Shown piece after piece: positions 20,701-31,536 of a stretch of DNA of 64,000 bases. This stretch comes from Linderina pennispora (taxonomy: Eukaryota > Kickxellomycota > Kickxellomycetes > Kickxellales > Kickxellaceae), in contig NW_024468250.1 in NCBI RefSeq assembly GCF_002104995.1, positions 248,001-312,000 on the forward strand. The letters run 5' to 3'. Each line of letters starts with the position of its first letter. Position 1 is the stretch's first letter. Below the pieces are notes generated by a model, which was given only the letters and a program-made list of their open reading frames with translations, made no database searches and was not told the origin of the DNA. The translations under genes were made by a program, and so were the position numbers.

Positions 20701-23700
20701 CGCTTTTTAGGTCACTGCGTCCTAGAACAACTGTCACTCACAAAGGAGAAATAGTCTACACAGAAACACCGCGGGAGGATGAGCCATGTGTTTCAAAGTA
20801 TATTGAGAACATGCACAGCCCAGCCAATGCACGGGTCACCACGCTTATACATTTATGAGCATTCAGACGACTGGACACGAAACTTCAGTAAAGACAACAC
20901 CGGCGTGTTTTTCAATTCGCTCATGAACATTTCAGAGTGCGGCATTTCCTTTGAGGGAAGGACAGCACTTATTACAGGCTGTGGCCAGGGGTCTATTGGT
21001 TCTGGAGTCCTTGAAGCGCTGCTTTCTGGGGGAGCCAAAGTAATCGCTACAACGTCTAATTATTGCCGGCGTACAACTCGGTATTTTGAGGATATTTACC
21101 GCAGGTTTGGTGCTCGAGGATCAGAGCTTGTGCTGGTCCCATTTAACCAAGGGTCATCATTAGACGTCAAAGCTTTGGTCGATTACATTTACAATAAGGA
21201 TGAGCTTGGATGGGACCTTGATTACATCGTTCCTTTTGCGGGATCTGCTGAGCGGGGGCGTGATCTAGCCAATATCGACTCTCACAGTGAGCTGGCAATG
21301 CGAGTCTCCCTGACAAACCTGTTCAGGTTATTGGGTGAGGTATTGTGTGCAAAAGCGAAGCGCAACCTCCAGCTATCACCAACCTTGGTCGTACTGCCAC
21401 ACTCTTCTAACTATGGGGTGGTAGGAAATGATGGGCTTTACAGCATTGCAAAAATTGGTCTCCAGACGCTGTACCGGCGTTGGTATGCCGAAGATTGGGG
21501 AAAATATCTGCTACTCACAGGAGCAGATATTGGCTGGGTTAGAAATACAAACATGACATCCGATGGAGCAATCATATACGAAGACATAGAGCGGGTCTGC
21601 CGGACATTTTCACGTGAGGAGATGTCACTCAACCTCATTGCACTTCTAAGCACTCCCATGGCTAGGTTGGCAGCAGAAGCACCAGTGTTTGGTAATTTCA
21701 ACGGTGGGACGGCAAGCACCATGGACGCACAAGCACAGATGATGCTGGCAAGAAACAGGATTGATGCTGAATCTTCGCTTAAAAAGGCGATTCTTTCCAA
21801 ACTTGTTCTTGATGGTAACGTCGAAGGTGCAGGGAATTCAGGAAGTTTCTTTTCTCGTGACCAGACAGTACCACTCGCGAACCACCGGTATGAATACCCA
21901 CCGGTAAAGCCATACGAGCAACTGGGCCACTTGCGCTATTTGCAAGGTATGGTTAATCTCGATAAAGTAGTCATTGTTTCCGGATTTGGCGAGGTTGGCC
22001 CATTTGGGAATTCGGCGCTACGATGGGAGATGGAAGCATATGGCGAATTCTCGCTGGAAGGATGCATTGAGCTGGCCTGGATAATGGGCCTCATCAAGCA
22101 CTTTTCTGCGCATCATCCGCTCCTCGGAAAACACTATATTGGGTGGGTTGATGCTAGGACAATGGAGCCAGTACGTGATATTGACATAAAGGCACAGTAT
22201 GAGCAGTATATACTGGACCATTGTGGTATCCGTGTGGTTGAACCAGAGCTGCATGATGGGTATGATCCAAACAAAAAGTCAATGATGCGCGAGCTACAAA
22301 TAGCTCATGATTTGGAGCCGTTTGAGACAACAGCAGAAGAAGCTGCCAATTTCAAGCTGGGCAGTGGTGACAAGGTCGATGTGTGGGAGAATTCGGACGG
22401 TTCATGGTCGGTAATGCTCCGCAAGGGTACCGTGTTGCTCATTCCCTAAGGCATTAAGATTCGACAGATATGTTGCTGCACAGTTGCCTACTGGCTGGGA
22501 TCCAACACGGTTTGGGATTCCTGAGGCTATGCTTGAGCATATCGATCCAGTTACCAGTTACGCACTAGTAGCAACTATGGAATCACTGATTCGCTCAGGT
22601 ATCGCCGACCCATATGAGATTTACCAATATCTCCATGTCTCAGGAGATCGGCTACAGTATTGGGTCATCATTAGGCGGTGGCAAATCTATTCAGAACATT
22701 TTCCGTGGCCGTTGGATGGACAAAGGCACACATGTTGAGACTGGTGTTGAGGCAACAACCAACTGTATTTCCGCATGGATAAACATGATGCTTTTGTCGG
22801 CAGCCGGATCGTTGAAGCCACCTGTTGGAGCCTGTGCGACTGTTGCAATGTCGCTAGATATAGGGATTGAAACGATCCAAAGCGGCAAAAGCCAAAATCA
22901 TGATTGTTGGCGCATCAGATTCATTTGCCGAGGATTCAGCTTATGAATTTGGTCAGCTTGGCGCAACAGCTAGTGCTGAAAGCGATGCTAGGTGCGGCCG
23001 CGAGCCTACTGAAATGTCACGTCCGTGCACAGCGACTAGGGGCGGATTCATAGAAGGTTATGGTTCAGGGATTGCAGTCTTGATGTCAGCTTCGGTCGCA
23101 CTAGAGATGGGTGCACCAGTGTATGGCATACTAGCGTTATCTTCAATGGCAACAGACAAGGCTGGTCGTAATTTGACCGCTCCTGGCCAAGGACTAATGA
23201 CGGTTGCGCGTGAACAGCATTCAGAACTTCCACCAGTACTTGATTTTGGCTACCGGCGTCGCATGCTTAGTCGACAGCTCAGCTCCATCAATGAGTGGAG
23301 GATGGAGGAAATTGAGCGGGTTAGGTGTGCCAATTCTAGCAAGGAGAATAAGTCACAAGGGGATATCGATGTAGCAAATAAGGCTCATCGAGTTGGATAC
23401 TCTTCACCAGCAACGCGAGGCTCTCAATGCTTGTGGTAATGACTTTTGGAAGGGTAACCCGCATGTATCACCATTGCGTGGCGCCTTGGCTACCTGGGGG
23501 TTGGATATCGATTCCATATCAGTCGCTACTTTCCATGGGACATCGACACAGCTGAATGACCGAAACGAGTCCGACGTTGTCAACAAGCAAATGCGGTATC
23601 TGGGTCGCACCCCTGGGCTACCAATACACGTTGTGTGTCAGAAATGGTTGACAGGGCACTCGAAGGGCGTGGCAGCAAGCTGGATGCTAAATGGGTTGTT

Positions 23701-24115
23701 GAAGTCAATGACCACTGGCATTATTCCAGGCAACGCAAATGCCGATGACATCGACTCTGAATTCGAAAAATTCGAATACCTGGTCTATCCAAACCGCTCA
23801 ATACGTGTTCCTCACGTAAAAGCTGGGCTGCTAACATCGTTTGGGTTTGGTCAAGTTGGAGGGGAGATAGTGGTCATTCACCCAGATTACCTGTTTGCCA
23901 CCCAGACAAAGGAGGATTTGGAGATGTACAAGGGAAAGGTAGAGCGAAGGCAGAAAAATCCATATCGCTATCTGCATGACACGTTCGTGGAAAATCACAC
24001 ATTCATTCAGCCTAAAGAAACGCCGCCATTCACCCCTGAGCAAGAGCTTGGCGTATATCTAGATCCTCTTGCGCGCACACGGTATGACCGAGCTACGGGC
24101 AAATATTGTTTTTAA
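13059..24115 (+). CDS. Single-chain type I fatty acid synthase, frame-broken
   Basis: Megaenzyme of cytosolic de novo fatty acid synthesis, equal to yeast Fas1 and Fas2 in one chain. Domain order along the locus is AT, ER, DH, MPT, ACP, KR, KS. Length after removing one intron is about 3,660 codons. The fusion is direct: one open frame (19171-19503) runs from the Fas1-type C-terminus (LESWENYSS) into the Fas2-type N-terminus (IELLAYQIASPVQW) and IEIGPGPTLS. No phosphopantetheinyl transferase domain follows KS; the last frame stops at GKYCF (24113-24115). The reading frame changes more than 20 times, mostly by one base, with flanking protein conserved. AT, DH, MPT, ACP, KR and KS catalytic residues remain, but the ER motifs are eroded. 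It may be a pseudogene, a diverged paralogue, or a badly called sequence. Confidence 0.85.
13798..13876 (+). other. Intron inside the AT active site of FAS
   Basis: GTAAGA donor, TTAAC branch-like site and CTGTAG acceptor, 79 bp. Splicing joins VRLFKG to AIGHSQG and changes frame correctly. A working intron argues that the gene was functional until recently. Confidence 0.85.
14700..16500 (+). other. FAS block: enoyl reductase (ER), motifs eroded
   Basis: FGPRLVRTA, FVAAINRAGYHAEL, GGRCGGYHSWEDFH and MPFDGIALGSRLMVAK follow the Fas1 ER order. The FMN-loop motif that is normally PGMTP reads SAMIT in the best frame (near 14860), and the AGGG after the HAEL segment is replaced by TVSC. The ER-DH linker (VPFVPVIDG, GPVSAQY) follows. 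Frame changes lie near 14700, 14850, 15505 and 15535. Confidence 0.75.
16500..18130 (+). other. FAS block: dehydratase (DH), hot-dog folds
   Basis: An IGDVINTVV region is followed by a MaoC-like segment with SGDYTAIH (Asp codon 17818, His codon 17833) and GLPSVITHGMW. This matches the yeast dehydratase motif SGDLNPIH with Asp and His retained. Several frame changes occur between 16860 and 17790. Confidence 0.75.
18130..19440 (+). other. FAS block: malonyl/palmitoyl transferase (MPT)
   Basis: FTGQGCQFIGMG opens the domain and AGHSLGEF carries the catalytic Ser (codon 18554). KYIPNLTGLPFE and IEIGPGPTLS close it. The frame is open from 17939 to 18769, then breaks near 18770. The segment crosses the point where two-chain fungi split Fas1 from Fas2. 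Confidence 0.85.
19640..20250 (+). other. FAS block: acyl carrier protein (ACP)
   Basis: EIPKTKSIKELVAGKSTVQNE contains the predicted phosphopantetheine Ser (codon 19764), as in the yeast GGKSTVQNE. The second half (GSLGRYTMAMFSRLVS, KFPGSISQSAVRHHL) follows in other frames. Upstream, PVQMVDVVRAVVAQK is the usual first ACP helix. Only one ACP copy is seen. Confidence 0.8.
20900..21950 (+). other. FAS block: ketoacyl reductase (KR)
   Basis: Lies in one uninterrupted 556-codon frame (20779-22449). The NADPH loop reads TGCGQGSIGSGV and the catalytic pair is in YSIAK (Tyr codon 21439, Lys codon 21451). NQGSSLDVKAL and the preceding WNWARQDAL helix (20440s) match Fas2. Confidence 0.88.
21950..24115 (+). 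other. FAS block: ketoacyl synthase (KS), C-terminal end
   Basis: VGACATVAMSLDIG holds the active-site Cys (codon 22833). FHGTSTQLND and LTGHSKGVA hold the two partner His residues. The block ends YLDPLARTRYDRATGKYCF, where yeast Fas2 would continue into the PPT domain; here a stop follows. Frame changes lie near 22450, 22610, 22890 and 23395. Confidence 0.85.
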
Positions 24116-25846
24116 AATGACTGTAGAACTCGTTGAGTAGCTTTAATACACTTCATTTTTAGCGTAAAAATTGGTCTAACTCATGTCAAGCCATCTCCTA
24201 AGTAAAATATCTGTGAAACGATGTGAGAACGAGACAAGTTTATACCCTCAGCAAAAATGTTACTGCAATGAAGTGAGGTTTCTCTAATAACATCCAATGT
24301 TGGGTTGGTGAACTTGCACAAGACTAGGAAGACTTATCCGTCACTGAGATAGCTTGAGGGATTTACATGGTAATAGCCATGGAAACTATAAGCCAAAAAG
24401 TCTAGAGCACAAATAGACGTCAACAATATACCCACTCCAGACTAGTACTGAATATGAGTATTCTGGGAAGACCTCCGACCGTGAGTAGTGTGAAGGCGAT
24501 AGGGAAATGTCAAAACATCAGTGTTTCGCCAACCATTGCCAAGACCACCTAGTGATATTCACACAGTATAATCGAGGTTTAGTTTGCCAAAGAGGAGGAC
24601 ATTATGATATAGCATACAAATGCCTACATTTGAAGGCTGGAGTGGTCAATTCTCAACAAGATGATGCCTTGCTCAAATATAGATAAGGGTACAATACCTG
24701 CTCCTCCCAGCAAACTCATTCTTCGAATCAGGCACCAAGGTTCCTCTAGTGTCGACGAGTGGAGCCTGGATAAAACCAGTAAATGCCTTTTATAGAAATG
24801 GTTTCCCTCATCTGCCACCGAAAAAACCATCCAAATTTTGCGTATAGAATCTAGACAGACTGTTTGGATGCACCATTATGCCATTGTGCCATTGTGCCTT
24901 CAACCAGCCCTGCCACTTGTGTTTTTGCCGGGCTGGTTCCACAGTGGCGTTAGGGGACGCTTCTGGTTGGTGTGGGGGAATATATTCGAAGCTCGAGGCT
25001 TGTCACAGTCGGAGGCGTCTGTAATGGGGGGTTGAGAACGCCACGGCAATACTTCCATTGCCGGCTATTTACGGTTATTACTGGCAGTTGTGGATCAAAG
25101 CAAGCTATTGCATTTTAGGACCCACAGAAACCAAAAATGTGGACTCATGCAAGCGACTTCTGAAATGATGATCGATGAGCATATGCAGATCTGTATATGG
25201 GTTTAATAGCGTAGAATAGCATGTGATGTTGGATGAAACCTACCGACACAGACTGCTTAAAATATGTTTTTTTTTTTAAATTTCTGTCACAGGCTGCGCT
25301 TACAATCACCAGCGCTTGACCCAAGCCTTGCGTTTACCAATGTGGCGCCACATGGCGATATGAGCTCCCATCAGGACCTCAGCACTGGAAACCACCTTTG
25401 GGGAAAATTAACCACCAAAAACGCATGCAAGTGCCTCCCTGGCAAATATGTGGCGGCATCGTAGCCACAAAATATACAACAATATATCCGCCAGTGATAG
25501 TATATTTAGCCATCTAATGATATATTGCAGAGTTTTGCCAACAAGCTAACTTGCCTGGCCTACCTGCTGTTTTTTGTGTGTGCAAAAGATGATGTGGACT
25601 GAGACCCCCATATAAATGGTTCCCACCTAGAATCATGGCTTGATACAGCCACTGGATTCCACAATGAAATATGGGCTGCTGTGTTTTGGACTTTGAGCAT
25701 GGTAAAGTGTCGATTCGTTCCAGCGAGCATGCTTAAGCCCAAAAAGATATCTAATAGTTCCAGGTATAAAATGACATTGGAAGCCCAAAAATTCGAACTC
25801 CTTCGCACACTAATTCACTAGCATCAAAGCAATTTGCATTTTACCA
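24116..25846. other. Spacer after FAS with possible decayed coding pieces
   Basis: No intact gene. A plus-strand stretch at about 24840-25170 gives protein-like peptides in two frames (ARGLSQSEASVMGG, then PAIYGYYWQLWIK) and may be a worn membrane-protein remnant. This is a weak impression without a recognised family. The promoter of the acyltransferase lies at the right end. Confidence 0.35.
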
Positions 25847-27306
25847 ATGGAGTATTTTGTCAATAACGTCACCTCAAAGAAGTATTCCGGGAGAAAGTTT
25901 GAAATGCAATGTTCTCTCATGAACATCCGGACGATATACTTCTATGCCAATTCTACTGGCTCTGAAAGTTTCATAGCCTAGCGACAAGCTCGAGCAAGCG
26001 TTCTACAAGACCCTCGCTCTCTTTCCATGGCTGGCTGGCTATCTTGAGCCGACGACCGATGGTGGCTTCGAGATAGTTGTGGACAAGGGCAGCTTGAACA
26101 TGCCCGTCTACCGCGAGTCGCACTCCGATGTGCATTTCAAAGGATGTTCAGTCCTACTGGATTCAACCGTACGACATGGCCTAAGGATCTGGTTCCTGTT
26201 AGCGAACTCGCGTATCCGGACAAGGCTACGGGGATTATCAAACTTGTCCAACGTCCACATCATGCGTCTGAAGGACAACAGCGGGGTGATATTTTCCATA
26301 CAACCTAAACCATGGGGTGTCTGATGGCATCAGCTGTGTAATGTTCTTTAATCGCTGGGCGGAAGAGATGCGTGCGCTGATAGACGGTGTGCCTGCCAAG
26401 GAAACCAACTTCTACTTTGGCCATGACATGCTCTTAAAGTACCTACCTGACGAGCGTGCTCCACTCGGCGAGACAGCCCGTGCCGTATATTCAGTGAAGG
26501 TCTCGGATGGCCGATTTCATAATGTGGCTCTCGCCTAATGCACGTGCCAAGCTGCTGAGTAACACAGTTGGCAAGGAACCGACACGCGGGCATGTGTTCC
26601 GGATCACACGCGCCAAAGCTCGACGAGCTCCGTAAGCCAGGCACTCGAGCATCTGCAACCAGGGTCTCGTCTATCCATGAACGACATCCTTACTGCTGCT
26701 ATTGGCGGTGTCCATAAACAGGCCGAGGCAGAAGTGGCAATGAAGGGCCGGGGGTGGCTGTCTAAACTGACTGGCTCGGCAAAGGGTATCGCGGGCGAGC
26801 ACTGCTTGATCTTCCCCTGCGACCTTACGTGGTCGTCTTGGGATGACAGAGTTGAACTACACTGGGAATCCGCTGGATCAGCGAGTTTGTTGTGAGCCCG
26901 ATGAGCCAGGCGCATTTGCCCATTACCTCTAAGGCAGTTGCAACAGCTGCCAGCCAGGTTCCGTTCTCTGATGTCCGGTTTCACTCCGGAATATATCGGG
27001 CAGATCATTGACATGGTTCGCTCGGACGACGTATACATCTCCAATTACCTTGCTGTGTGCTTGAACTACAAGGTTGTATCAACGGTGAGCTACCTGTTGG
27101 GTATTGGATTTTATCAGGCTGATTTCGGTTACGGCGTATCCAAGTTTACGACAGTGCATCCAGAATTCAATATGAGAACGTTCATGATCATGCCCTCGCC
27201 ACCGCCAAGCACAGATATCCTCGTTAATGTTTGCGTTTCACCATCGGTTATGAACACCATCTTGAAGAACAAGTTCTGGATGAACCTTGCCGAAGTAGTT
27301 TATTAG
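25847..27306 (+). CDS. BAHD/trichothecene-type acyltransferase, frame-broken
   Basis: Likely transfers an acyl group from acyl-CoA to an alcohol or amine (PF02458-type transferase family). The start MEYFVNNVTSKK is the first ATG of the reading. Catalytic HxxxD appears as HGVSDG (His codon 26311, Asp codon 26323) followed by FFNRWAEEM. The structural DFGWG motif near the C-terminus is present as DFGYG (about 27123). The core segment LFPWLAGYLEP before it is typical of the family but spans frame changes near 25978 and 26060. Further breaks occur near 26150, 26300, 26540 and 26900. Substrate unknown. Placed between FAS and an SNG1-like gene on the same strand. Confidence 0.7.
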
Positions 27307-27604
27307 TTAACAGTCGAATATTGATGTCTTCAAACAAATACTATGTCTGGCATGAAATATAATCGTCGTTCGCTAGTAGGACCCCGAAGTTGGGTACTGG
27401 CCGCATATAGTCACTGTTCCGTAGTCATCTTTTGCCGAAATACCGAATTCCTGTTGGCAACAGGTAAAGCCTTGTTAATGTCAGACTGGGCAGCTATAAA
27501 TCTCTTCTCCCTGCTTCCTTGCTTCGTTTCCAAGCTGACTCGCACCTTCCAACATTCTCTACCTTTGAATTCCTTTTGCCTGCAAACATTTCCATAATCC
27601 TGCA

Positions 27605-29032
27605 ATGCGTAGACTATATTCCTGGAGATACCAGTCTGACAGCGACAGTGGTCGCGTGAGCATCTTCAGCAGCAGTTTTCGCCCTCATATCCGCACGCCT
27701 ACGATCAGCTATCTCAAGCTCCTGTTAGTCTTTTCAGTCATGATCTGGGTACCACTGTGTCTATTCTACGGCTGTATATACAAACGCAGTACATTGGCGC
27801 ACAATGTGTCGGTGCAGATAGTCGATCTCGATGGCAGTCCGGTTGGTGCTAATATAGCACAAATGGTCATGGATATCCCTGAAACAGATTCTCTCTCGAC
27901 ATGGGTTCGCATGGGCGGTTTTGACTCTCCTGAAAGCGTCGAGACATGGGTGCGGAAGAACGGCAAGCCTATATAATTGGCTCATCCTACGACCCCTCAC
28001 AGGCGCTGACTGTTATCGAGTCGAGTGGTCGACACCCGATTAGCGAGATGTTGTTCATCAAAGCAGGGCTGACCGAGGCAGTATCTGTAGTTTCAAGCCA
28101 GTACTCGCTCCAACTTGTGAAGGGATTCCAGTCGCAGCAGATGGGGCTCGGTGGATCAGATACGGCACAAACAAACGCAGCAGCGCTACTGCAGCCCATT
28201 GGATACACAACAGTCGAGGTATCGCCAGACAACTACAGCAACGCGCCGTTCGCCTTCATGTTCGGCTGCTTCTTGCATGTTGCTTTGCTCATTGGCAGTC
28301 ATGATTATGTGGAAGCTCACAACATTCCCATTCTTCACCAATGTCAGATTCAGAGATCTGGCCATTATGTGGCCAGCTCTCATCGTCAGCATGTCACTCA
28401 TCCTGTCGTTCTATTTGTCGCTGGCATTCCTTGGCGTACCGTGGTCCGGACTACAGTGAAAATGCCCTAAACGTACACTGCAGCCTCGTTCTTCAAGATA
28501 TGGTTCATTGCGGCAGCAGTCAACTCGGCAAATGCACTGTGGCTGTTCAACTGGTTCCTGAACATTCCAGCCTCTCTTTATCGCTTGTCCATCCGTCCCT
28601 ACTGTTATCTGCACTGTTGTCGCATGTGCGACAGCCCCTGAACTTGCACCTAGCTTTTACAAGATCTTCTACGCGATGCCGTCCTACAACGGCTACCGAA
28701 TCTTTCAGTACGTAGTCACTGGTGCTTATCCGCACAACGGTAAGCACACCGGAATTCTTATTGCAGAGATTGTGGCGATGATACTGCTCATGACTGCCGG
28801 TGTCTGGTTCCGCCAGCTCTTTGTCCTGCGTGGCATCGCCGACTCGCATGGTTGGTTCCGCGGGGAGACTTATTTCCACTCGGAGATTCCGTAGTACAAG
28901 GACGTTGCTGTGCAGCAGTATGGTGATTCGGAGAGCACACTTCAGACACATAGCACAGAGACAAGGTCAATCGAGATCAGCGATGTGCAGAGCAACAGTG
29001 TCGGCTTGCGGGAGGGAAACCTTGCCTGTTGA
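27605..29032 (+). CDS. SNG1-like DUF3533 membrane protein
   Basis: Polytopic membrane protein related to yeast Sng1 (nitrosoguanidine resistance, plasma-membrane stress). A cytosolic N-terminus is followed by a membrane segment (KLLLVFSVMIWVPLCLFYG) and the family hallmark NVSVQIVDLDGSPVGANIA. A large loop precedes four or five more hydrophobic segments, including VSMSLILSFYLSLAFLG. The end contains FYKIFYAMPSYNGYRIFQ, also typical. Frame changes lie near 27960, 28300 and 28460. A TAG at 28892-28894 is followed by 45 further open codons (YKDVAVQQYG... to TGA at 29030-29032) that look like the hydrophilic tail, so the true end may be either stop. Function in export or tolerance of lipids is inference. 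Confidence 0.7.
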
Positions 29033-29163
29033 ATACATTTTAGTGTACACAAACACAATGTGCGACTCCTGGAATTCTGAATGGGCGGTTTGGATGTGTA
29101 GCTCGGCTCAAGCTGCATGAACCACGCAGTTTGACTGCGGAGAAAAACAGGTATGAAGGTGCC

Positions 29164-29170
29164 TATAAAA
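29164..29170 (+). promoter_or_regulatory. TATA box of the DUF4246 gene
   Basis: TATAAAA 107 bp upstream of the ATG, followed by a pyrimidine-rich leader. Functional role inferred from position. Confidence 0.5.
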
Positions 29171-29276
29171 CGCTCCTCAGACCTTTTGCAGAATCAAAAA
29201 CAACACAACCTGGACAATTTTTACTCTTTTTTCTCTTCCAGCTGCATCCTGTCTTTATATTCCCTTCGCCCCTTCA

Positions 29277-30944
29277 ATGGACATCAATATCCTGTTCGAA
29301 CGTCTCCATGAAAAGCTTGGCGATGGCGCTGTGTACGCCAGACAGTTCGACGTCATGCGCACGATAATGGAAAGGCGTATGGTCGCAATGAGCGATGCTA
29401 TCAGGGCCAAGCCGAACTGGACCATCAAGATGCAGGACGACAAGATTCGCCAGAAGTGGGCTGCTGAGGCCAAGAACCAGGGTCTGACCGATCTGGAAAT
29501 CAAGTATGTTCTGGAAGAACTCGACTACTACGCCAAGTTGCGCGATCCAGAGACCGGTATCGAGGTCAGCGGTGTCGACATGGTCTGGACTTCGGACTCC
29601 CTTATTGGTGACGCCCTAGCACAAGAGCTGCACGACTATGCGTTTATCCTGGAAGGTGTTCCCGAGAAACTGAAGGACTGGCACCCGAACACGAACAAGC
29701 AGGTGCTGAACCTCATCCACCCGTCGCTGTACCCGCTTTTCTACGACGGGTCTTTCCTGTGCCAGCCCATTGCCTCGCCAGCTGCTGCCCTGGAACCACC
29801 GACTATCAAGTGTCGGCCATGCGGTGTTCATGAATGGCGCAAGGAAACAGCAGACTCAGACATGGGCAACGTTCCAGTTGACGGCGATTATTTGTCGAGG
29901 CAGTACTGCTGGCTCCCCAGTGAGTTCCATGTTCGCGACGATGGCTCAGTCGAAATCGAGTCGTACATCAACAACCTCCATCCTGTGAGGCATGCAAAAC
30001 TATACCCAACCATTGCTAACGTTTTTGCGCGCTTCGTGCCCATGTTTGAGAACGTGGTCACGGATCTTGGGTTTATGCGTGGCTGCCGCGTTGTACCTGA
30101 CCCGTATGCGTGGTTCTCCAATGTGGGTGATCCGTATAATGCTGAGGGTGACGCAGATGATGATGTGGATGAAAAGTACGAAAGGTGGCTTGAAGCCAGA
30201 GAGTTCATTACGCCTCCTCCAGAGGAGTTCAAAATGCCAGACCGTCCTATTCCCGCCTTCAGCTTCCGCGGCCGTTGCCTTCAGGTGATTGTCAAGATGT
30301 CGAACATCATACTGACTCCAGACAAGCCAGAGTACGAGGGGGGCAGCTGGCATGTCGAGGCCATGGCCAACGAGCACATCATTGCCACAGGAATTTACTA
30401 CTACGACGTCGATAATATCACAGAGAGCAGACTCAATTTCCGCCAGTCGGCCAGCGAAGAGGTTGGCTACGAGCAAGATGACGCGCGTGGCATGAGGCTT
30501 GCGTATGGTATTGAACTGGATGAAGATCGTACGGCCACACTTTCCCAAGAGCTTGGTGGTGTTGAAGCACTTAATGGCCGCTGCATCTGTTTCCCAAACA
30601 CCTACCAGCACCAGGTCTCTGGTTTCAAGCTCAAGGATCCGTCAAAGCCCGGCCACCGCAAGATCCTTGCCTTCTTCCTCATCGATCCGTCCATGAGAAT
30701 TCCATCGACTAAGGTCGTTCCCCCGCAGCAGCAGGACTGGTGGGCTGAGAAGGTGTTTGAACTCCCGCTGTTTGGTGACCTGCCTCTTACTATCAAAGAT
30801 TGTTTGGTCGAGCATGTCGAGTGGCCCATGTCGCTTGAGATGGCCAAGGAAGGACGTCTGAAGCTGATGGAGGAGCGCACATCAAACAACGAGGATGTAT
30901 CTTCGTCGCATTTTGAGCAAGAGTTCAACCTGTGCGAGCATTAG
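29277..30944 (+). CDS. DUF4246 protein, 2-oxoglutarate/Fe(II) oxygenase-like
   Basis: 555 residues in one clean frame. The family is widespread in fungi and mostly uncharacterised. Hallmarks present are WLPSEFHVRDDGSVEIESYINNLHP (about residues 212-236) and a C-terminal double-stranded helix region. GSWHVEAMANEHIIATG carries the likely first metal ligands (His...Glu). CFPNTYQHQVSGFKL carries the distal His, and PGHRKILAFFLIDP an Arg that could bind 2-oxoglutarate. The oxygenase assignment rests on this motif order and has not been tested here. It sits between an SNG1-like protein and an alcohol dehydrogenase on the same strand and has its own TATA box. Its lack of frame breaks contrasts with its neighbours. 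Confidence 0.8.
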   Translation: MDINILFERLHEKLGDGAVYARQFDVMRTIMERRMVAMSDAIRAKPNWTIKMQDDKIRQKWAAEAKNQGLTDLEIKYVLEELDYYAKLRDPETGIEVSGVDMVWTSDSLIGDALAQELHDYAFILEGVPEKLKDWHPNTNKQVLNLIHPSLYPLFYDGSFLCQPIASPAAALEPPTIKCRPCGVHEWRKETADSDMGNVPVDGDYLSRQYCWLPSEFHVRDDGSVEIESYINNLHPVRHAKLYPTIANVFARFVPMFENVVTDLGFMRGCRVVPDPYAWFSNVGDPYNAEGDADDDVDEKYERWLEAREFITPPPEEFKMPDRPIPAFSFRGRCLQVIVKMSNIILTPDKPEYEGGSWHVEAMANEHIIATGIYYYDVDNITESRLNFRQSASEEVGYEQDDARGMRLAYGIELDEDRTATLSQELGGVEALNGRCICFPNTYQHQVSGFKLKDPSKPGHRKILAFFLIDPSMRIPSTKVVPPQQQDWWAEKVFELPLFGDLPLTIKDCLVEHVEWPMSLEMAKEGRLKLMEERTSNNEDVSSSHFEQEFNLCEH

Positions 30945-31160
30945 TGCTTCTGCGTGTGGCTCAAAACGGTGACGCTAAAGAATGTGCCAGAGCTTTTAGG
31001 TCAACTGCTGGTAAAAATGGTTATGTATTTGGTGTTGAAGAATTATGTTTGAGGAAAACAAAAATGAGAAAATGAAAATATTGCGCATCTTGAGGGGCAG
31101 TCCATACGCCAATGTTCACCAATCCAGACACAGCATCCAATCCGTCCATTAACTTTCAAA

Positions 31161-31379
31161 ATGACTGGTGCTTCCTATCTGCATCTGCTCACTGTCCTGG
31201 CAATTTTACAGTGCGACGCGCGTCAGGTTCTAGCGGAACATACGCCCCATTTGTGCAATTGCTGCGGTAGCTGTCAATCTCAGCCAAATAATTTATACTT
31301 TTCTATGCGCTGCGATCGACGGTCAAATCAGATCTCGCTTGTGCGGATGACAAATACATTCACCATCGCAGGCCAGTAA
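31161..31379 (+). CDS. Possible small secreted cysteine-rich protein
   Basis: 72 codons. Residues 1-25 (MTGASYLHLLTVLAI...QVLA) look like a signal peptide. The short mature part has five Cys (CNCCGSC cluster and one more), giving six in total. The 3' end reads CCAGTAAGA, so a GTAAG donor could extend the gene by splicing; I found no clear downstream exon. No family recognised. It could also be a chance frame. Confidence 0.35.
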   Translation: MTGASYLHLLTVLAILQCDARQVLAEHTPHLCNCCGSCQSQPNNLYFSMRCDRRSNQISLVRMTNTFTIAGQ

Positions 31380-31456
31380 GAACGACGGGCAGAGCCCAGT
31401 AACGTTCATAGTAAGCCCTACTGCTTCTATGAAATAAGGTACAGACAAAGATTTGG

Positions 31457-31464
31457 TATAAATA
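31457..31464 (+). promoter_or_regulatory. TATA box of the alcohol dehydrogenase gene
   Basis: TATAAATA 73 bp upstream of the ADH ATG, in a context without other genes. Confidence 0.5.
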
Positions 31465-31536
31465 GGATGGCATCTGCTCAGAATTCCATCCAGCATTCAA
31501 TAACAGTCGATATTCGCTTCATCAGTAACAATCATC

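Noticed and set aside
13059..24115. Programmed ribosomal frameshifting in FAS
   Set aside because: Shifts occur in many unrelated places, in both directions, without a common slippery site, and the same pattern affects most other genes.
25847..27306. Nonribosomal peptide condensation domain
   Set aside because: HxxxDG is shared with condensation domains, but the DFGYG motif and stand-alone length fit the BAHD-type transferase family better.
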